NCBI GenBank assembly: GCA_947625955.1
Contig: CANQQH010000003.1
Location: forward strand, 1 to 27,967
Length of the DNA stretch: 27,967 nt
Direction: 5' to 3'
DNA from: an uncultured Clostridia bacterium
GTDB taxonomy: Bacteria > Bacillota > Clostridia > Christensenellales > UBA1242
Shown: one piece after another, positions 20,433-27,967 of the stretch
Numbering within the stretch: position 1 is the first letter of the stretch
Layout of the letters: each line of letters starts with the position of its first letter
Notes under the pieces: model-generated
What the model saw: only the letters and a program-made list of their open reading frames with translations
Databases searched by the model: none
Told to the model about the DNA's origin: nothing
Program-made: the position numbers and the translations under genes

Positions 20433-21274
20433 AACCCCGAAAAAAATCTTTCGGCGTTCTTATAAAAAATCTTGTCAATTGTTTCCTGAGAATAGCCAAG
20501 AAATGCGAGCCTGTCTTCAATAGCGCCAAGATTTGAATAGGATTTGACACCTTTTGGTGTCTTTTTTGTTCCATAGAAATCTGTTCCAAGGCAGATGTTG
20601 TCGTCGCCAAAACGCGAAATAACATAGTCGATGTGCCGCGCAATATCACTCACCGTGCTCTTGCCGTCGGCCGACAAAAAGCTATCCACAAACGCGATGC
20701 CCATCAGCCCGCCACTCTCAACAATCATCTTTATTTGATAGTCTTTGAGGTTTCGCTCATGATTCACAAGTGATCTGACCGCAGTGTGCGAACACAAAAT
20801 CGGGCGCGAAGTTTGCTTCGAAAATGTCATAAAAGATTGCTCGCAGAGATGCGCCGTGTCAACAAAAATATTGTTGTTTTCAAGTTCACTAATAACATAC
20901 TCGCCAAAGCTCGTGATGTTGCCACCCTCCTTTGCACCACCTGCAAGATTGTTCTGTTCATTCCATGTGAGAGTGCAATATTTTGGTGCAAAATTGATAA
21001 CTTTAGCAAGATTGCTTTTTGTCAAAAAGTGCAAATCTTCTATTCCAAGGTGTAAAAAACACTGGTAATTTTGGCAAATTGACGAGTTGTTTTTCTCAAC
21101 AAACGCAAAACCGTTCTCAATAAACTTCATTGCATCTTCGCTTGAAAACTCACTTGTGAAAACTGCTGCAACGATTTGATTCGCCTCAAAAAAATTTGAA
21201 AGATATCTTGTTCGCCTCTTATCATTTTTCAGCTTTGTTAAAAAATCGTTGTGAAGATCAAAGAATTTTCTCAT
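20429..21274 (-). CDS. M19-family (renal/membrane-type) dipeptidase
   Basis: M19 enzymes are zinc dipeptidases acting on a range of L,L- and L,D-dipeptides. Visible metal and active-site motifs are DLHND (H8, D10), GIED (E79), LTWNEQNNLAGG, VDTAH (H142), CSHTAVRSL (H163) and LGTDFYG (D232). At 281 residues it is shorter than many members (about 310-400), with no signal peptide, so it is cytoplasmic. The ATG has no ribosome binding site, and an extended -10 (TGGCATAAT) ends 8 bases upstream, so the transcript may be leaderless. Its 3' end overlaps the recombinase gene by 4 bases, with no terminator between. Confidence 0.88.
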   Translation of the reverse strand: MRKFFDLHNDFLTKLKNDKRRTRYLSNFFEANQIVAAVFTSEFSSEDAMKFIENGFAFVEKNNSSICQNYQCFLHLGIEDLHFLTKSNLAKVINFAPKYCTLTWNEQNNLAGGAKEGGNITSFGEYVISELENNNIFVDTAHLCEQSFMTFSKQTSRPILCSHTAVRSLVNHERNLKDYQIKMIVESGGLMGIAFVDSFLSADGKSTVSDIARHIDYVISRFGDDNICLGTDFYGTKKTPKGVKSYSNLGAIEDRLAFLGYSQETIDKIFYKNAERFFSGF

Positions 21275-21322
21275 ACTTGAAAATTATGCCAAAAATCATT
21301 TTATTATTCATTTTTCTTTCTT

Positions 21323-21350
21323 ATAAAAAAAGAGCGGACATATTGCCCGC
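21323..21350 (-). terminator. Terminator of the lipoprotein gene
   Basis: On the minus strand, GCGGGC-AATAT-GTCCGC (one G-U pair) is followed by TCTTTTTTT, just after the lipoprotein stop. Confidence 0.78.
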
Positions 21351-21360
21351 CACCCAGAAA

Positions 21361-22059
21361 CTATTTCTTTTTTGAAACAGTCCAAACATTATCTGCGCCC
21401 TTAGTCGCTTCATATGTTGATGGAACATAGTTTGTATGCTCCCCATCGGCGCCGTTATCTGCTGGGTTAAAGCCCTTGAATGAACCACCTGTTATTTCAA
21501 TTGATGATTTCCAGTCGCTCTGCCCCTGCTCTTTATCTTGACGATTGATAAGATACTTTGAACCATAGTATTTGCCTTCTTCTTGTGTGTTTTCATAAGA
21601 ACCGCCAATGATTTTTACTTCGCCCGAATAGGCATGAACAGCAGTCGCGCTATTTTTCGCTATGAATGAGCCGTTTTTAATCATAACTTTTGCGGTGCTG
21701 CTATCTTTGTTTTCAGTTGCGATGATATAGCAGTCGTTACCTTCAAAACTACCATTGCCATCAACTTCCAACTCTGCGCCATTTACAAAAAACATAACAG
21801 GCTTTTCAGCGTTGGTTAGGTCTCCGCTTATCTTCTTTCCATTAAGGTTAAGCTTGGTGTCTTTCTTGACATAGATTGTTTCGTTAACCGACGCAATATC
21901 TTTGTCGAGAGTGATTTTGCCGCCTTGTTCAATGGCAGTTTTGAGTGTTTCAAGAGAACCCACATGGGTTGTTTTGTCTTTGTTGTCGCAGCCAACAAAC
22001 CCAACAGCACCAACGCACGCAATGAGCACAAGGGTTAAACATGTTAAAACTTTCTTCAT
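21361..22059 (-). CDS. Putative lipoprotein with beta-helix-like repeats
   Basis: The 232-residue protein has a signal peptide (MKKVLTCLTLVLIACVGAVG) and a lipobox-like FVGC with C24 as the likely lipid-anchored cysteine. F at -3 is slightly atypical. The mature part begins with a region resembling right-handed beta-helix caps (SLETLKTAIEQGGKITLDKDI). It continues with short repeats centred on NG/GG plus SF or SY (GNGSFEG, KNGSFIA, GGSYENT, GGSFKGF), as in parallel beta-helix surface proteins. No catalytic motif is recognised. GGAGGAAAG precedes the ATG. A small stem, GAGCA/TGCTC, lies in the leader. It stands between terminators, so it is probably transcribed alone. Confidence 0.75.
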   Translation of the reverse strand: MKKVLTCLTLVLIACVGAVGFVGCDNKDKTTHVGSLETLKTAIEQGGKITLDKDIASVNETIYVKKDTKLNLNGKKISGDLTNAEKPVMFFVNGAELEVDGNGSFEGNDCYIIATENKDSSTAKVMIKNGSFIAKNSATAVHAYSGEVKIIGGSYENTQEEGKYYGSKYLINRQDKEQGQSDWKSSIEITGGSFKGFNPADNGADGEHTNYVPSTYEATKGADNVWTVSKKK

Positions 22060-22156
22060 TCTTTCCTCCTTTTTCTATTGAGCAATCGTGCTCCAAAAAA
22101 GTTTTACTACCCTTATTTTGCCACGCCTAAAAAATATTATGCATACGCCATAAAAG

Positions 22157-22190
22157 AAAAAAAGATTAGCCGCAAGGGTCAATCTTTTCT
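22157..22190. terminator. Terminator after the TIR/LRR gene
   Basis: AAAGATT / AATCTTT (22161-22167, 22181-22187) has an inner CC/GG pair and a GCAA loop, flanked by A and T runs. It closes the TIR/LRR gene on the minus strand. Confidence 0.78.
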
Positions 22191-22202
22191 TTAATAAGTT
22201 AA

Positions 22203-24515
22203 CTATGCCGCCAAGTCCCTTTTGCTCATGTGCATATAGAACTTTGACTCAGGCAAAATCGCATACTCGGTTGCGTTTGCCACAAACTCTTTTTCATCGA
22301 TTTCTTCGGTTGGCTGAACACAGTCGTTAAAAACATAATTTTTAGCAAACTCATTTCTATTAAGAATTCTATTTTTATATGTGATTTTTTGAAGCATTGT
22401 GCAGTGGTTAAATGCAGCAAATGGAACAACATCTTGGTTTGTTATTGTCACATATTTAAGAGTTGCTGGGATTTTATAGCAATAAACTCTTCTATTATAG
22501 AAGAACTTACTACCGCCCGTTACTACTGCATATTGAGAAACTGTGCCAGCCACAGGACTTTCAGAAACATCTTCGAAACCATCGTTGTCCTTGCCTGGCA
22601 AGTCAGTTTGGAGTTTTGAAACATAGCCAAAAGCAAAGCCAAAAACAGCTTCATAAACTTGTGTTGCAGTTTTTGATTTTCCAGTGAATGGTAATGTTAT
22701 GCTTTCAAGGTTTGTGCATCCTTCAAACGCACCTTTTCCAATGGTTGCAACAGTGTCAGGAACAATAATTGAAGTTGCGCCCTTAACATTCGCAAATGCG
22801 CCTTCTGGAATCTCAACAATGTTCTCGCCCTTGTATCTTGAAGGAATTTCTAGTTCGCCGTAGATCTGCTCTCCTTCCTTCATTTTGATAGAATATCCAC
22901 CGATAACTTCGCTGAACTCAAACTTGCTATAAAGGTCGTGCAAATCATCAAAAGTTGCAACAAGATCATAGTTATAAACAAGCTCTTTGTACTCGGCAGG
23001 AAGCGCGGCATATTTGATTTTCATGTCTGCAACTTCGCTATATTTGTCAATGATGTCTGTGCTGATGGTGTCTATCGCAGTGATAACTTCATAGGTGATG
23101 CTATAATTGTTAAGTTTCATTTTTTCTTCGTCAGTCAGCAAAGCGTGTTGTTCGTTTAGCAGGTTATCAAAAAGTTTGCAAGTGTCTTTCAAACAATCGG
23201 TGGTTTTGACGCTTTCAACATTTATTGTTGCCATAAGATCCCTGAGTTTGTTGACAGTGTATTCATTGAACCCATCAAGGATTGTGAGAAACTTGTCTTT
23301 GTTTCTCAGTTTCTTCTTTTGGCCGCTAGATAGTTCTTTATAGAAACCATAAACTTCTAGAATTTTGCCTTCGTAGAGACTATAATCATCAACCGAGTAA
23401 TCTGGCAACTCATCTATTCTTTCTGCAACATAGTTTATTTGCTCATTTGAACGCGTTATTCTGCTATAAAGCGTTGCCCCAACAATGCCGCAAATAATGA
23501 GAAAAATCACCGCTGCAACTGCGACCGCTTTGATAATTTTTTGTTTTCTCTCCTTGTCTTCGAAAGTGTCAACTTTCTTGACCTTTTTTTCAACTTCTTC
23601 CGATTCTTGTTTTTGCGGCTTGCAAACTTCGATAACTTGGTTGCAAATTGCGTCAAGCCACTTACCCGAAGTGTTCTTTATCATCTGTTTTTTCTGCAAG
23701 CTTTCGTCAAGCAATCGTGGATTTACTTCATCGCTGCCAAGAACAATGATTTCCTTTTCTTCGCCCTGCCTTTTGAGTGCAAGAAAACGTTTCCATTCGT
23801 TCTTCACCCAGCGCGAATTGATGTTGTCAACCGATGAGCCAAGAATTATCATACACTTCGCCGAGCGAATTGCTGAATAGATATGTGGCTCCCAGCCGGC
23901 GTTGGCGTCGGTCAAACACTTTTGGTCGAAAAATATTCTCAAATTGCGAGTTTTTGGATTGGTTTTGAGTTCAGTGTAGATATCCCTTGCCCAAGTTGCT
24001 TCTTGAGTTTCAACTTCTTCGTTTTGCGAAGAGTGTTGCTTGTAGCTGATAAAAACGTCGTAGGGCTTCACTTTCTTGAATTCATTGATGGTTTCAAGAC
24101 GCACCTTTTCAATCTCGTCGGCACTCTTTTTATAGTCATCGTTGAGTTTTGCATAGTATCTGCTTTTCTTTATTGAGTTCGACATCGGGTCAAGAAAAGT
24201 TGGAACATATTGCCCCTTGTCGTTTTGAATATAGATGATTTGATTTTCAGCAATCAATGCCAGCCACAACGCCTGTTGATTCTCGCGATCTTTTTCAAGC
24301 ACATTTTGGCTATAATTGAGCGACTTTGAGAAGTCATATTCAAGTTCAATGGCGTTTCTGGCTTTGCTTAATTGCGTGAAAATGTCCATATCTTGCTCGC
24401 TACCTTTGTTTGAAAGGTCGCTTTCTGTGTATTCATTATTGCACCAAGCACATTTATATTTTCCAAAGCCAACTTCAACCAGCTGACCACCACAAGTTTT
24501 GCATTTCTTTCCCAT
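22203..24515 (-). CDS. Zinc-ribbon / TIR / transmembrane / LRR_5 (BspA-like) protein
   Basis: In this 770-residue protein, residues 5-25 form a zinc ribbon (C5, C8, C22, C25). About 45-145 is helical, of TPR-like character. About 150-298 is a TIR domain: YDVFISYK, LRIFFDQKCL and SRWVKNEW, where E240 matches the position of the catalytic Glu of NAD-cleaving TIRs. About 329-350 is a transmembrane segment. About 354-550 is a charged helical region shared with the next protein upstream. About 560-740 is a BspA-type leucine-rich repeat region (IPEGAFANVKGATSIIVPDTV, IGKGAFEGCTNLESITLP). With the TIR inside and the repeats outside, the layout resembles an animal Toll-like receptor by analogy only. 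Roles could be defence, NAD signalling or surface sensing. AAGGAGAAG precedes the ATG, 15 bases after the upstream gene. Confidence 0.87.
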   Translation of the reverse strand: MGKKCKTCGGQLVEVGFGKYKCAWCNNEYTESDLSNKGSEQDMDIFTQLSKARNAIELEYDFSKSLNYSQNVLEKDRENQQALWLALIAENQIIYIQNDKGQYVPTFLDPMSNSIKKSRYYAKLNDDYKKSADEIEKVRLETINEFKKVKPYDVFISYKQHSSQNEEVETQEATWARDIYTELKTNPKTRNLRIFFDQKCLTDANAGWEPHIYSAIRSAKCMIILGSSVDNINSRWVKNEWKRFLALKRQGEEKEIIVLGSDEVNPRLLDESLQKKQMIKNTSGKWLDAICNQVIEVCKPQKQESEEVEKKVKKVDTFEDKERKQKIIKAVAVAAVIFLIICGIVGATLYSRITRSNEQINYVAERIDELPDYSVDDYSLYEGKILEVYGFYKELSSGQKKKLRNKDKFLTILDGFNEYTVNKLRDLMATINVESVKTTDCLKDTCKLFDNLLNEQHALLTDEEKMKLNNYSITYEVITAIDTISTDIIDKYSEVADMKIKYAALPAEYKELVYNYDLVATFDDLHDLYSKFEFSEVIGGYSIKMKEGEQIYGELEIPSRYKGENIVEIPEGAFANVKGATSIIVPDTVATIGKGAFEGCTNLESITLPFTGKSKTATQVYEAVFGFAFGYVSKLQTDLPGKDNDGFEDVSESPVAGTVSQYAVVTGGSKFFYNRRVYCYKIPATLKYVTITNQDVVPFAAFNHCTMLQKITYKNRILNRNEFAKNYVFNDCVQPTEEIDEKEFVANATEYAILPESKFYMHMSKRDLAA

Positions 24516-24530
24516 ATTCTTCTCCTTTTG

Positions 24531-25724
24531 TTAGATTCTTATCAAATTCAATACCGGCAAAGCGTTGCCAACGCCAACCCAAAAGCTGTTTGGTTCTTCG
24601 AAGGTCGCAAGCACATCATAGTTATAAACAAGCTCTTTGAACTCTTCGTCGAGCGCGTCGTACTTTTCCTTCAAACTTTCAATTTGTGCTGCGTCGCGCT
24701 GCTCCGTTTCTTCTTCGCTCAGGCCATTTATTGTTTCAATAATCTCATAAACAACGCCAAGAGTTTTAAGTTTGCTTTTCTCCTCGTCGGTGAGCATGGC
24801 GCGCTGGTCACTAGTTAATTTCTTATTAAGTTCAACGGCGTCTTGAAGGTTATTTGTTGTTTCAACAGTTGAAGGCGTTATTGCCGCAATCAAACTGCGA
24901 AGTTTTGCAATAGTATTTTGATTGAGTCCATCAACAAGTGAAGAAAGTTTTTCAGCGTTTTTTACCCTCTTTTTCTGGTTTTTGGAAAGCTTATTATATT
25001 TTTGATTAAGCTCCGTGATTTTCTCCTCATAGTAGCTATATTCGGCTACTTCGCTTGGCAAAAGCTCAATCTCTTCAACAATATAGTTGATGCGCGATTC
25101 GATTCTCTCGGAAGTAATCCAATAGGCAAACCCGCCAATCGCCCCAAGAAAAACAATAACGCAAAGCACGATCGAAATAACCTTGAAAGCAATTTCGCCG
25201 CGAGTGTGAAATGCATACACAAATGGTGGGTCTATTTTTTCACTTGCAGACGCCTTCGAACTTGAAGATGATTTTTTTGATTTCAAAGTTGTTGATTTTG
25301 AGCTTGATGTTGACGACCTTGTCCCGGATTTTGATGTTGATTTTGCTGCTGATGACTTTGACGACGAAGTCGAAGCTGTTGGCGCCGCCGCTATTTGGTT
25401 GTTATTCACCTTTTTGGTGTCAAGGCCAGGAATATCAGCAAAATCATCATCGTCATCATCATCAAAATCTTCGTCCGCGCGAAGCATATCTAAAAGATTT
25501 TGTTTTTGTTTTTGAAGATTGTCAATGAATTTTCGATATTCTCTTTCTTCTTCCTCATCTAGCCTTTGAGCTTCTTCTTCGTCGAACTCGTCGCCATAGC
25601 CAGATGTTCTTGCAGCCATTTGGTTCATTCTATCTTGCGACATTTTGTTTAATTTTTCTGCCGACTTTGAAATCTCTTCATTGAGCTTTTTTGCGTCGTT
25701 ATTAGATTTGTCTTTATTCTCCAT
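24531..25724 (-). CDS. Membrane protein with acidic/Ser-Lys-rich cytoplasmic part and ectodomain shared with the TIR/LRR protein
   Basis: I choose ATG 25724 (397 residues), which follows GAGG at the right distance; an ATG at 25736 would add four residues. Residues 1-110 are charged and acidic (EDFDDDDDDDFAD). About 115-162 is a Ser/Thr/Lys-rich low-complexity stretch. About 178-203 is a transmembrane segment. About 205-380 is helical and clearly homologous to 354-550 of the TIR/LRR protein: compare INYIVEEIELLPSEV with INYVAERIDELPDYS, LTSDQRAMLTDEEKSKLK with LLNEQHALLTDEEKMKLN, and EFKELVYNYDVLATFEE with EYKELVYNYDLVATFDD. It ends about 17 residues after that point, where its paralogue continues into LRRs, so it may be truncated. 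The two genes are co-directional and likely co-transcribed. Confidence 0.8.
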   Translation of the reverse strand: MENKDKSNNDAKKLNEEISKSAEKLNKMSQDRMNQMAARTSGYGDEFDEEEAQRLDEEEEREYRKFIDNLQKQKQNLLDMLRADEDFDDDDDDDFADIPGLDTKKVNNNQIAAAPTASTSSSKSSAAKSTSKSGTRSSTSSSKSTTLKSKKSSSSSKASASEKIDPPFVYAFHTRGEIAFKVISIVLCVIVFLGAIGGFAYWITSERIESRINYIVEEIELLPSEVAEYSYYEEKITELNQKYNKLSKNQKKRVKNAEKLSSLVDGLNQNTIAKLRSLIAAITPSTVETTNNLQDAVELNKKLTSDQRAMLTDEEKSKLKTLGVVYEIIETINGLSEEETEQRDAAQIESLKEKYDALDEEFKELVYNYDVLATFEEPNSFWVGVGNALPVLNLIRI

Positions 25725-25786
25725 ATTAATCCTCATTTTTAGAGTATTACGTGATTTTGATTTTTGTCTATTTTTTAATAGAAAAG

Positions 25787-25804
25787 CAGACCATAAAAGG
25801 TCTG
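25787..25804 (-). terminator. Probable terminator of rny
   Basis: A CAGACC / GGTCTG stem with a 6-base loop is followed on the minus strand by CTTTTCTATT. The T tract is interrupted, so some read-through into the membrane-protein genes is possible. Confidence 0.55.
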
Positions 25805-25808
25805 TTCA

Positions 25809-27371
25809 CTATGTTGCAGTTGCAACAGCACGAGTTTCGCGGATGATGTTAACCTTGATTTGACCCGGATATTCGAGTTCTGCCTCGATTTTCTTTGCAA
25901 TATCTTTTGCCAAAACAATGATGCCAGTGTCGTCAACTTCCTCAGGCTTAACGGCAATGCGGATTTCTCTTCCGGCTTGGATTGCATAGGAAGTTTGAAC
26001 GCCCTTGAAGCTGTTTGCAATAGCTTCGAGTTTTTCAAGCCTCTTCACATATGCATCAAGCGATTCGCGCCTTGCGCCTGGGCGGCTGCTTGAAATAGCG
26101 TCGGCAACTTGAACCAAAATCGCTTCAAGCGACTTATACTCAACTCCGCCGTGATGCGCTTCAATGCAGTGGATAACCGCTGGGCTTTCCTTGTATTTCT
26201 TTGCAATGTCAACGCCGATTGAAACGTGAGTTCCTTCCATTTCAAAGTCAAGTGCCTTGCCGATGTCATGAAGAAGACCGCCGCGCTTTGCAACGGCAAC
26301 ATCTGCACCAAGCTCACCTGCCAAAAGCCCCGCGATATACGAAGTTTCAAGCGAGTGTTTCAAAACATTTTGACCATAGCTGGTTCTATATTTCAAGCGT
26401 CCCAAAATCTTGATAAGTTCTGGATGCAAATTGAAAATTCCTGCTTCAAATGTTGCGTTCTCGCCCGCTTCCTTGATGGTTTTTTCAACGTCTTTCTTGA
26501 CTTTTTCAACGATATCTTCAACTCTTGCTGGGTGGATGCGCCCATCTGAAATTAGCTTTTCCAAAGTCAGCCTTGCAACTTCCCTTCTGATTGGGTCGAA
26601 ACTTGAAAGAATAACGGCCTCAGGGGTGTCGTCAACGATAAGGTCAACGCCGGTTGCTGCCTCAATTGCGCGAATGTTTCTTCCTTCGCGGCCGATGATT
26701 CTTCCCTTCATTTCGTCGTTAGGGAGTTCAACCGCCGTTACAGTGACTTCGGATGTTTGGTCAGTTGCACATTTTTGAATGGCAAGCGTGATAATTTCGC
26801 GAGCCTTCTTTTCGCCCTCTTCCCTTGCCTCGTTCTCAATGTCACGAACAATAACGCCAGCTTCTTTTCTTGCCTCGTCTTCAATAGATGCAACAAGCTC
26901 TTTCTTTGCGTCCGCCATTGTTAAACCAGAAACTCTTTCGAGCTCTTTGTTTATGCTTTCAGCCTTTTTGTCAAGTTCCTTTTCACGGTTTGCAAGGTCG
27001 ATTTTGCCTTTTTCAATTTGATTTTTCAACTCGTCGGCAGCCTGAATTTTCTTGTCAAGCGAGTCTTCTTTTCGGTCAAGAGCCTCTTCTCTTTGAACAA
27101 CCCTGTTTTCCATTCTTTGAATTTCGCTTCTTCTCTCGCGAATTTCATCGTCATTTTGTTTTTTCAGTTTCAACGCCTCTTCTTTTGCTTCAAGCAATGT
27201 CTCTTTTTTGAGCGCTTCTGCTTGGTTTTTGGCATCTTCAACTATTGTTTTTGCCTGATTTTTTGCATTGCCCATCTTGGTTTTTTGAACAAAGTAGAAA
27301 GTAACAACTCCCACTGCGCCGCCAACAACAAGGGCAACTATAATCAGGCCAATTGCTAAGCCTACACTCAT
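25809..27371 (-). CDS. rny: Ribonuclease Y
   Basis: RNase Y is the membrane-bound endoribonuclease that starts mRNA decay in many Gram-positive bacteria. The 520 residues show the standard order: N-terminal transmembrane helix (about 4-28), a long coiled coil (about 35-205), a KH RNA-binding domain (GRIIGREGRNIRAIE, about 223-237) and an HD phosphohydrolase domain with H368-D369 (LLHDIGKALD). A C-terminal domain ends in YPGQIKVNIIRE. AGGAGG precedes the ATG. It lies downstream of recA on the same strand, separated by a strong terminator and its own promoter; recA-rny adjacency is common in Firmicutes. Confidence 0.97.
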   Translation of the reverse strand: MSVGLAIGLIIVALVVGGAVGVVTFYFVQKTKMGNAKNQAKTIVEDAKNQAEALKKETLLEAKEEALKLKKQNDDEIRERRSEIQRMENRVVQREEALDRKEDSLDKKIQAADELKNQIEKGKIDLANREKELDKKAESINKELERVSGLTMADAKKELVASIEDEARKEAGVIVRDIENEAREEGEKKAREIITLAIQKCATDQTSEVTVTAVELPNDEMKGRIIGREGRNIRAIEAATGVDLIVDDTPEAVILSSFDPIRREVARLTLEKLISDGRIHPARVEDIVEKVKKDVEKTIKEAGENATFEAGIFNLHPELIKILGRLKYRTSYGQNVLKHSLETSYIAGLLAGELGADVAVAKRGGLLHDIGKALDFEMEGTHVSIGVDIAKKYKESPAVIHCIEAHHGGVEYKSLEAILVQVADAISSSRPGARRESLDAYVKRLEKLEAIANSFKGVQTSYAIQAGREIRIAVKPEEVDDTGIIVLAKDIAKKIEAELEYPGQIKVNIIRETRAVATAT

Positions 27372-27441
27372 AGTGTCCTCCTAAAAATAAATATATATTA
27401 ACAAAAACTCATTTGTTATATGAACTTGTCATACTAAATTT

Positions 27442-27471
27442 ATATTACACCTCTCACAAAACCAGTGTCAA
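27442..27471 (-). promoter_or_regulatory. rny promoter
   Basis: On the minus strand, TTGACA (27471-27466), an 18-base spacer and TAATAT (27447-27442). This leaves a leader of about 65 bases before the rny ATG. Confidence 0.6.
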
Positions 27472-27510
27472 GCAAAAAGCCAAAATGTAAAAAATACAAC
27501 TAAAATAAAT

Positions 27511-27539
27511 AAAAAAACACCAAAATGATTTTGATGTTT
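27511..27539 (-). terminator. recA terminator
   Basis: On the minus strand, AAACATCAAAA pairs with TTTTGGTGTTT (11 pairs, one G-U) around a TCA loop, followed by TTTT. It lies about 75 bases after the recA stop. Confidence 0.85.
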
Positions 27540-27603
27540 TCTAAGTTTCAAATACCTTACGAAGATTGTTTCATAAAGATTTATGCCTCTGCTTCAACAG
27601 AAT

Positions 27604-27625
27604 GGCGAAATTTTAACCTTTCGCC
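27604..27625. other. Small hairpin over the recA 3' end
   Basis: GGCGAAA / TTTCGCC has an 8-base loop containing the recA stop codon. There is no T tract, so it is not a terminator by itself. Confidence 0.4.
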
Positions 27626-27967
27626 TTAAGTATTTCTCTAATCTTGGCCTCAACTTCGTTTGCAAAGTCTGGATTGTTAGCAATGTAGCCTTTTGCGTTC
27701 TCTTTGCCCTGAGCAATCTTTTCGCCATTATAGCTGAACCAAGCGCCACTCTTTTGAATGATGTCATTTTCGATTGCAAGGTCAAGGAGGCATCCTTCTT
27801 TTGAAATGCCTTGGCCAAACACGATATCAAACTCGGCAGATTTGAATGGAGGCGCCATCTTGTTCTTTACAATCTTCACCTTTGTTCTTGAACCAACCAT
27901 TTGGTCGCCATCTTTGATAACTTCGCCCTTTCGAACGTCCATTCTAACGCTGGCATAGAATTTCAAT
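27613..27967 (-). CDS. recA: Recombinase RecA (3' part)
   Basis: The frame is open to the right edge, so only the last 118 or so residues are present. LKFYASVRMDVRKGE, the loop-region sequence VGSRTKVKIVKNKMAPPF, and FDIVFGQGISKEGCLLDLA followed by SGAWFSYNGEKIAQGKENA are diagnostic of RecA. The tail ends in EVEAKIREILKAKG without a long acidic extension. RecA forms filaments on single-stranded DNA, drives recombination and stimulates LexA self-cleavage. Its promoter, which would test the LexA-box model, lies outside the window. Confidence 0.97.
   Translation of the reverse strand, partial: LKFYASVRMDVRKGEVIKDGDQMVGSRTKVKIVKNKMAPPFKSAEFDIVFGQGISKEGCLLDLAIENDIIQKSGAWFSYNGEKIAQGKENAKGYIANNPDFANEVEAKIREILKAKG

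Overview
The window reads as a chromosomal segment of a low-to-moderate GC Gram-positive bacterium, most likely an uncultured gut-type Clostridia lineage (Bacillota). The reasons are the miaB-mutS-mutL-miaA order, a MutL with the endonuclease motif used by MutH-less bacteria, RNase Y next to recA, a Gram-positive LexA, sigma-A type promoters (TTGACA-17-TATAAT) and AGGAGG-type ribosome binding sites. TGA is used as a normal stop codon (mutL, miaA). Exact taxonomy cannot be read from the sequence alone.

Layout. 1-7370 (+): a compact operon with miaB (3' part), mutS, mutL, miaA and a methionine-gamma-lyase-family PLP enzyme, closed by a bidirectional terminator. 7385-8560 (-): PlsC-type acyltransferase with a C-terminal zinc ribbon. 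8733-11010 (+): alpha-oxoamine synthase, a small cysteine-rich protein and lexA with a LexA-type operator. 11016-11564 (-): Sfp-type phosphopantetheinyl transferase. 11639-12274: tRNA-Trp, a duplicated tRNA 3' end with large palindromes, then an array of seven small hairpins. The array leads into a four-helix-bundle (S23/Avd-like) gene, 12275-12631, followed by rnhA. 13185-15341 (-): a 718-residue PadR regulator fused to a membrane domain. 15613-16284 (+): YgjP-type metallopeptidase. 16285-17971: a 1.7 kb gene-free, AT-rich island of mosaic repeats. 17972-19258 (-): serS. 19386-20432 (+): XerC/D-like tyrosine recombinase, overlapping tail to tail with an M19 dipeptidase. 21361-25724 (-): a surface/signalling cluster of a lipoprotein, a zinc-ribbon/TIR/TM/LRR protein and a paralogue sharing its ectodomain. 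25809-27967 (-): rny and the 3' part of recA.

How it works together. Much of the window is genome maintenance: mismatch repair (mutS, mutL), the SOS response (lexA, recA), RNase HI and a Xer recombinase. RNA processing and modification (miaA, miaB, tRNA-Trp, serS, rny) make up a second theme.

The best candidate for something undescribed is at 11985-12631. Seven short, different hairpins are separated by an invariant 8-base spacer (ATGTAATT), which flips to its reverse complement (AATTACAT) halfway. The array sits directly upstream of an apparently leaderless four-helix-bundle protein gene. Other leads are the TLR-like TIR/LRR protein and its paralogue, the mosaic-repeat island whose repeat extends into the serS 3' end, the membrane-tethered PadR protein, and several genes whose -10 box lies 6-8 bases from the ATG with no ribosome binding site.
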